Shown: positions 58,596 to 64,000 of the stretch, piece by piece
Layout: each line of letters starts with the position of its first letter
Position numbering within the stretch: the stretch's first letter is position 1
Assembly (NCBI GenBank): GCA_943736015.1
Contig: OX031071.1
Coordinates: 1,490,501-1,554,500 of the forward strand
DNA length: 64,000 nt
From: Tridacna crocea
Lineage: Eukaryota; Mollusca; Bivalvia; Cardiida; Cardiidae
Reading direction: 5' to 3'
The notes under the pieces: model-generated
Seen by the model: the letters and a program-made list of their open reading frames with translations, nothing else
Database searches by the model: none
What the model was told of the DNA's origin: nothing
Program-made: the position numbers and the translations under genes

Positions 58596-58826
58596 TGCCA
58601 CTTACACTTTTAACAACCCTAGGAAAGAAACCTTTTGAAAAAATTGTAGAAAAAGGAGAAAATGCTCATAACCTCTGTAATATGATGATTTCTGACTATG
58701 ATAGGGTAGAAAATATTGCGGGAAAAGGAGAAATTGGCAGCCAGCATTTTCTCCTTTTCCCACAATGTTTTCTACAGGCTTCTTTGTCAGGGTTGTCAAA
58801 AGTGGTCATTGTGTGGTAAAGGGTTA
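58596..58826. repeat. Two opposed family A halves
   Basis: A left half (CACTTTTAACAACCCTAGG to AAATGCTCATAACC) and a reverse half (TAGGGTAGAAAATATTGCGG to GTGTGGTAAAGGGTTAA). Confidence 0.78.
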
Positions 58827-58984
58827 ACTTTTTACCATACAATGCCACTTTTAACACCTCCTTTCCCACAATGCTTTCTTCCCTTCCCAGAACAAATTTC
58901 AATTTCTGAACTACTTTTTTTTTGTCATCTGCTAGTACTTTCAATTTGGGCCGGTCTAAAATTTTGTTGTTTGGTAAAGAGTTA
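58823..58984 (+). repeat. Family A element with internal deletion
   Basis: TTAACTTTTTACCATACAAT to TTGTTTGGTAAAGAGTTAA. Most of the left half of the hairpin is missing. Confidence 0.85.
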
Positions 58985-59118
58985 AACTCTTGTATTTATA
59001 GTAAAGGGTCAAATTTTTTTCTGTATGTGCATAGTACTTATCTAACAGCTAATCTGTTCTTTCTGTGAGCTTTACATTTAAGTGCACTGTGCTTATTCTG
59101 ATTCAAAATTGCTGATAG

Positions 59119-59350
59119 CTAACCTTTTACCAAGCAATCCCTGGTTTTTACTACCAATGGATAGAAGCCTTTTGAAAACATTGTGGGAAAAGGAGAAAAT
59201 GCTGGTAACCAGCATTTTCTCCTTTTCCCACAATGTTTTCTACCCTGCTCAGGAAAGAAATTATTTGAATTGTTAGGTTATGTTTATTTTGTAGTCTGCA
59301 ATTGCTGTCATGTTGGACCCGTCTAAAATTTTATCGATCGTAAAAGGGTT
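59119..59350 (+). repeat. Family A element
   Basis: TAACCTTTTACCAAGCAATC to TCGATCGTAAAAGGGTTT. The apex is GGTAACC. Confidence 0.9.
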
Positions 59351-59627
59351 TATCTATATGTGTACATAATACACACAACAGTTCAATTGACTGAATGAAT
59401 CATGTTTTGAGCCCCTTACAAAACTATTTCAGTCATATCACGTCTACAGCTCACTTATTTTCCTTGGCTCCAAATACAGTAGGCTTGGGCTTTAGGGTGC
59501 CCTCCCATTATGAAACCAAGTGCAGCAAAAACTAGGGATCAAACCAAGTACCTCTAATATTTGATTCCTAATCGAATATAGACACCTGACGGCCTAAAAA
59601 ACTTGTCTGCTAGGTTTATTAAGTACT

Positions 59628-59793
59628 TTAACCCTTTACCTCACAATGATGACTTTAGACAAGCCTGAGGTAGAAGTGTTTTGAGAACAAAGTTTTCTAC
59701 CCTTCCAAAACAAATTTCCATTTTACAGTCACATTTATTTTGTCGTCTGCCAATGCTTTCCATTTGAAACATGCTATAAATTTGTCGTTTATT
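59628..59793 (+). repeat. Family A element without hairpin
   Basis: TTAACCCTTTACCTCACAAT to TTTGTCGTTTATTAAC. The hairpin is reduced to GAACAAAGTTTTC. Confidence 0.85.
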
Positions 59794-60025
59794 AACTCAT
59801 TACCAAACAACAATATTTTAGGCTTGTCCAAATCGAATGCATTAATTTTGCAGACGATAACATAAACGTCACTGAAAATTTGAAATTTGTTTTGTGAACA
59901 GTACAAAACATTGTGGGAAAAGGAGAAAATGCTGGTTACCAGCATTTTCTCCTTTTCCAATAATGTTTTCTATAGGCTTATTTTTCAGGGTCGTCAAAAG
60001 TAGGGATTGTGTGGTAGTGGGTTAA
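59791..60025 (-). repeat. Family A element, chained
   Basis: TTAACTCATTACCAAACAAC to GTGTGGTAGTGGGTTAA. The apex is GGTTACC. Confidence 0.92.
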
Positions 60026-60099
60026 AGAATTTAAGATTAAGAATGAAACACCCTGTTTAATCATGATACCTGTTACTTACTAGTATTGATCTTGGCCTT

Positions 60100-60360
60100 T
60101 TAACAATCACTCCAATGATTTTACAACAATCTGGCGGAAAGCTTCAGGAAAACATCAAGGGAAAAAGGAGAAAATGCTGGTTACCAGCATTTTCTCCTTT
60201 TTCCCATGATGTTTTCTAGACCTACCACCTCAACAATATTATTTTCTAAATCTACCACCTCAGCCACAAATCCCACTCACTTGACTTCAATTTTTTGCTC
60301 CTCTGCGGATGACTTTAAGTTGGACAACTTACTTATATTTCGTCTTCTGGTAAAGGGTCA
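60100..60360 (+). repeat. Family A variant with unusual arms
   Basis: The stem GGGAAAAAGGAGAAAATGCT is intact, but the outer stem is AAACATCAAGG / CATGATGTTTT and the arms differ (CAATGATTTTACAACAATC; CTACCACCTCAACAATATT). Confidence 0.75.
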
Positions 60361-60597
60361 AGGTGACCTTGGATTAACTGGTAATCTGCCTGACTCTTTA
60401 CAAAAAGACAATATCCTAATCTTGTTCGTATTCAGTACTTTTGAACACTGCAAATTGCGGCCACAACTGATTGGATTATAACAATGAAAGGCTTGAAAAA
60501 ACAATGTTTACCCACATTTCTCCCTGAATCTTTTCTGAGAGTTGTTTTCTACCATATGTGACAATTTGATTGATTGACTGAATGGCATTTAAGCCAC

Positions 60598-60822
60598 TTT
60601 TAACCCTTTACTACCGGCAACATTTTAGACCTGTCCAAATTGAAAGCATTTGCAGATGACAATTTCAAAGTTGTTCAAATGGTTCAATTTTGCTGTGATT
60701 GGGTAGAAAACATTGTGGGAAAAGGAGAAAATGCTGGTTACCAGCATTTTCTCCTTTTCCCACAATGTTATCAAAAGGCTTCTTCCTCAGGGTCATTTAG
60801 TCATCAGTGTGTGGTGAATGGT
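60598..60822 (-). repeat. Family A element
   Basis: TTTTAACCCTTTACTACCGG to GTGTGTGGTGAATGGTTA. The apex is GGTTACC. Confidence 0.9.
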
Positions 60823-60927
60823 TATTTTTTTTGCCTGCAATTGTTTTCATTTTAGACCAATATGAAAAAATAATGTCACTTGGCAAAGAATTCAACTGCC
60901 TTTCACAACTATAGTTACCTCTGCAGA

Positions 60928-60987
60928 CAGTGTTGATCAAGATCAGACTGTATAGAATGTGCAGTGTGATCTTTGATCTCCACAGCT
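60928..60987. repeat. Family E hairpin
   Basis: TTGATCAAGATCAGACTGTA and TGCAGTGTGATCTTTGATCT. Confidence 0.8.
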
Positions 60988-60989
60988 TG

Positions 60990-61195
60990 ATTTGTTGAAA
61001 CTGCAAAATTCAGAGCAACTTGAAAATACAATATACTAGGTCTTATTTCTATAATGAAAATGTCTATTCAGTTTATTTGGCACTCTAGAGGGGTTAAAAT
61101 AGTTGGTCAACAAAGCAAAAAGGGCTAAAGGAATGTACAACCTAGTATTCTAATTAAAACAAATGCACACCGTCAAACTTTGACAGCCATGCGAC
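60990..61195. other. Intron or upstream sequence
   Basis: Nothing recognised. The missing first IDH exon was looked for here and further right without success. Confidence 0.4.
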
Positions 61196-61197
61196 AG

Positions 61198-61395
61198 CCT
61201 GAACCTTCACACGATGACAACACTTTAGTCTTGCCCAAATTGAAAGAATTTGCGAGTCTGTACCATACCGAGGCAAAATTTGATTGACATTTGCTTATGA
61301 AACAGAAATGTTAGGAAACAGGGTGGGAAAGGGAGAAAATGTTGGTTACCAGCATTTTCTCCTTTTCCCACCATGTTTCTTAAAAGTCTTCTGCC
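61198..61395 (-). repeat. Family A element, diverged
   Basis: ACGATGACAACACTTTAGTC to GTTTCTTAAAAGTCTTC. The apex is GGTTACC. Confidence 0.78.
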
Positions 61396-61430
61396 TTGGA
61401 TTAGTTACTTGATGTTAAGTAGTTTACCTT

Positions 61431-61643
61431 TAACTCATTACCATACGGCAATATTTCAGGCTTGTCCAAATTGAAAGCATTTGCAGACGACAATAAAAAG
61501 TGACTGAAAATTTGAAATTTGTTTTGTGAAGGGTAGAAAACATTGTGGGAAAAGGAGAAAATGCTGGTTACCAGTATTTTCATCTTTTCCCAAAATGTTT
61601 TCAAAAGCCGTCTTTTAGAGGGACGTGTGTGGTAATGGGTTAA
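61431..61643 (-). repeat. Family A element
   Basis: TTAACTCATTACCATACGGC to GTGTGGTAATGGGTTAA. The inverse left arm is shortened. Confidence 0.9.
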
Positions 61644-61676
61644 AGTGCCTTTGACAACCACTGTTACTTGGCAGCT

Positions 61677-61733
61677 AGTGCAGATCAAGATCAGACTGCA
61701 CAAAACCTGCAGTCTGATCTTTAAACCAACATT
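61677..61733. repeat. Family E hairpin
   Basis: CAGATCAAGATCAGACTGCA and TGCAGTCTGATCTTTAAACC. Confidence 0.82.
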
Positions 61734-61845
61734 GTTTGCTCTGCTGTAAGAATGTAGATGAAAGAATTCATGAAAATGCAATTATTTGGACTGCATTTCC
61801 ATGATAAACATTTATGATCGGTTTATTCAACTCTTGCTGAAAAGA

Positions 61846-62040
61846 TGATTTCTAACTATTATTGGGTAGGAAACAGGTAACATTGTGGGAAAAGGAGAAA
61901 ATGCTTGTAACCAAGAATGTTGTCAAAAGGCTACTAACGGTATTCCAGACCTGTAAAAACCAGGGATTGTTTGGATATGATGTCTGCAAATGCTTTTAAT
62001 ATGGACCAGTCTAACATTCTGTTATTTGGTAAAGAGTAAA
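61846..62040. repeat. Opposed family A fragments
   Basis: A reverse half with AACATTGTGGGAAAAGGAG and CAGGGATTGTTTGG, then a forward right arm ending TTTGGTAAAGAG. Confidence 0.7.
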
Positions 62041-62057
62041 GTATTCATAATGCTACA

Positions 62058-62286
62058 TTAACTTTTTACCACACGAGAAAATTTTAGATTGGTCCAAATT
62101 GAATGGATTTGCAGACGACAAAATAAAGGTGACTAAAAAATTGAAATTTGTTTTGAGAAGGGTAGAAAACACTGTGGGAAAAGGAGAAAATGCTGGTTAC
62201 CAGCATTTTCTCCTTTTCCCACAGTGTTTTCTAAAGGCTTCTTTCTCAGGGGCGTCAAAAGTAGGGATTGTGTGGTAATGGGTTAA
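62058..62286 (-). repeat. Family A element
   Basis: TTAACTTTTTACCACACGAG to GTGTGGTAATGGGTTAA. The apex is GGTTACC. Confidence 0.93.
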
Positions 62287-62305
62287 GTATTTATAAACTG
62301 CTTCT

Positions 62306-62521
62306 TTAACCTTTTCCCAAAATTTAATGTTTTAAGGACGCTAAGCAGGCTTAAGAAAACATTGTGGGAGAAGCATAAAATGATGGTTTCCAGCATTTTT
62401 CTCCACATTTTTTTTATCCTCTTAAAAGATGATTTTATTAGCTTGAAACATCTTACATCTGTCAGCTTCAAACGCTTTAAATTTGGATCAGTCTTTAATT
62501 TGTCATTCGGTAAAGAGTCAA
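62306..62521 (+). repeat. Family A element, diverged
   Basis: TTAACCTTTTCCCAAAATTT to TTCGGTAAAGAGTC. The hairpin apex is GGTTTCC. Confidence 0.8.
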
Positions 62522-62850
62522 CTCTTTACAAAACAGTAAAAGCCTTTCTAGAACATTGTGGCACAAGAAGACTACATATATGTTGGTACCGGTAATTACC
62601 AACAAGTTCTCCCTTAGCACAATTTTTTTCTACCACAAAAAATTTTTTTTTTGGGGGTTCATCTTAACTGTCTTCGAATTTGTACAAGTTAAATTTCTTT
62701 TTCGGATAAGAGTTAAGTCTAGATGTTTGATCATGCAAGGGTGAAACATGAGTGGATGGCGTTTTACTTATATCGTTTCCGTCACATTATCCCCCCAAAA
62801 AAACCCACCAACAATTATTCATGTGAGCCTTGATCTTCGAAAAGGGGGTT
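62522..62850. other. Decayed family A scraps, no gene
   Basis: ACTCTTTACAAAACAGTAAA and AGAACATTGTGGCACAAG are recognisable. The rest is low-complexity. Confidence 0.4.
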
Positions 62851-62904
62851 TAACCATTTACCACACTATTTTGAGTTTTAATAATCCCAAACAAGGCTTA
62901 GAAG

Positions 62905-63115
62905 ACATGACTGATTGACTGTATGGTATTTAACACCATTTTCAACATTATTTCAGTTATTTTGCGGTATAGTGGGAAAGCATCCGGTGGCTTTGAAAGA
63001 AAATTGTGCAAAGTACTGGTAAAAGAAACTCCAGGAACACATGGATAGGTGCAATGGCCGCCTCGATATAACTGAAATAATATTGACCAACGGTGTTAAA
63101 CACCATACAATAATA
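62905..63115. repeat. Folded-back pair of family L ends
   Basis: CATTTTCAACATTATTTCAG (62936) faces a reversed copy reading CTGAAATAATATTGACCAAC at about 63075. The tail is duplicated in opposite sense around the body. Confidence 0.75.
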
Positions 63116-63166
63116 AGTATCAATGAAATCAAAGACCTTGTTCTCATAATGATTCTTTTTTTTCTT

Positions 63167-63750
63167 TAACCCTTTCCCAAACAAGCCCTGGCTTTTAGGT
63201 GTCTGCAGTAAAAGTCTTTTGAAAACACTGTGGGAAATGGAGAAATTGCTCGTAACGAGCAATTTCACCTTTTGTCACAAGGTTTTCTATGCTATCAAAA
63301 GGTGTAATATACACATAAGCTTCATCCTTGCTGTTATTTAGGGTCAATTAGAGATACCATCATTGTCTGTGCATGTCATATTCTTCAAAGATTCAACTGT
63401 CTTATATGACGCATCACTAGCCCCGAAAGCGGGCTGACTGTAATATTACGCTCTATAAAGTAGTAATGTAGAAAATAGCTTTTAACAATACATTTGAGGA
63501 GAAATGAGACCTGCTTTAGCTCCAGATTTCTCTAGACTGCTGATCATAGCTGAGTGAATTGCACAAGACAGCGTTTTATTGAGTAAACATTTACATTAGT
63601 TTGAAATTCAAAGTAACAGTTGTCGCATAGGAAAGTGGTTCGGTTCTGTACCCAGGATGCCCAAATTAGATAGATGAGAATTCAAAGAATGCCATCTAGT
63701 GGGAGATAATGGAGATACCATAGAAATGCCTTATGGGGTAAAGGGTTAAC
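63167..63750 (+). repeat. A-prime/C chimera interrupted by a family D element
   Basis: The left arm and left stem (CCCTTTCCCAAACAAGCCC, GGGAAATGGAGAAATTGCTC) are A-prime. The right stem and arm (CAATTTCACCTTTTGTCAC, GTGTAATATACACATAAG) are family C. The C arm is cut at GAGATACCA and resumes at the second GAGATACCA, running to TTATGGGGTAAAGGGTTAA. Confidence 0.85.
63360..63712 (+). repeat. Family D element with 9-bp target duplication
   Basis: TCATTGTCTGTGCATGTCAT to AGTGGGAGATAATG, flanked on both sides by GAGATACCA. The interrupted family C sequence defines the boundaries. Confidence 0.88.
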
Positions 63751-63966
63751 CAGAAAACAAAATTTTCGACTTCTTCCAATCAAGAGCATTTACAGACAAC
63801 CATATTCATGTGGCTCAAATGGTGCAATGGTCTTTAATAGGGTAGAAAACATTGTGGGAAAAGGAGAAAATGCTGGTTACCAGCATTTTCTCCTTTTCCT
63901 ACAATGTTTTCAAAAGCTTTCTTTCTCAGGATTGTTTAAAGTTGGGATTGTGTGGTAAAGAGTTAA
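63746..63966 (-). repeat. Family A element, left terminus shortened
   Basis: TTAACCAGAAAACAAAATTT to GTGTGGTAAAGAGTTAA. It shares its left TTAA with the preceding chimera. A further GTCGTAAAGGGTTAA scrap follows. Confidence 0.9.
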
Positions 63967-64000
63967 GACTGCATTGTGTCGTAAAGGGTTAATCCATCAG

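Noticed and set aside
58404..64000. First exon of IDH (EMxGDEMTR region)
   Set aside because: No minus-strand sequence coding this motif with a donor was seen; it probably lies beyond the window.

Overview
This window is animal nuclear DNA, most likely from a bivalve mollusc. It is AT-rich and intron-rich, with GT/AG splice sites, a degenerate LINE, tRNA-derived SINEs and very many small hairpin DNA elements. The bivalve assignment is inference, from the repeat landscape and a small cysteine-rich secreted protein that resembles the mollusc Cvsi protease-inhibitor family. I found no bacterial operons, CRISPR arrays or intact viral genes.

Four host genes can be rebuilt exon by exon with consistent reading phase. 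(1) Minus strand, 1345-2562: a two-exon gene for a secreted six-cysteine peptide. (2) Plus strand, 9651-17144: a five-exon sigma-class glutathione S-transferase of 208 aa. (3) Plus strand, 28087-42782: twelve coding exons of kynureninase, 504 aa, with all recognisable PLP-site residues. (4) Minus strand, 49013-58403: eight exons of an IDH2-type NADP-dependent isocitrate dehydrogenase; its first coding exon lies beyond the right edge or was not found. KYNU and IDH are convergent, with about 6.2 kb between their stop codons. These are ordinary metabolic genes (tryptophan catabolism, NADPH supply, glutathione conjugation) and nothing suggests they form one system.

The space between exons is mostly mobile DNA. 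The dominant component, called family A here, is a 220-235 bp element bounded by TTAA, with ends like TTAACCCTTTACCA. It has a left arm, a near-perfect central hairpin of about 60 bp, and a right arm that differs from the left. By eye I count roughly 90 copies or fragments on both strands, often chained so that neighbours share one TTAA. Related families A-prime and C have different stems or arms. Other families: B (about 200 bp, TIR CAGAGCTCCAGATA), D (about 355 bp), E (about 60 bp hairpins ending in GTAGATC), L (a tRNA-related SINE with a head-to-tail body), M (hairpins around AGAAGTTGTGTTAC), N (about 540 bp, TTAAAGGTGG ends), O, Q and S. Larger elements are a 5-prime-truncated L1/Tx1-like LINE (18988-23319), a hAT-like element with exact 7-bp flanking repeats (38550-39986), a 1.1-kb TIR element (52695-53793) and a satellite-bearing element nested in a family A copy (45594-47000).

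Tandem repeats include a 14/15-bp minisatellite (340-945), opposed arrays of a ~42-bp minisatellite in GST intron 3, and a minisatellite in the last IDH intron that copies the exon end together with its 5-prime splice site. The observations most worth following are that splice-donor minisatellite, the KYNU exon fragment trapped inside a family A element, the single apex base of the family A hairpin that tracks orientation, the arm-swapped chimera at 63170-63750, and the small secreted peptide gene.
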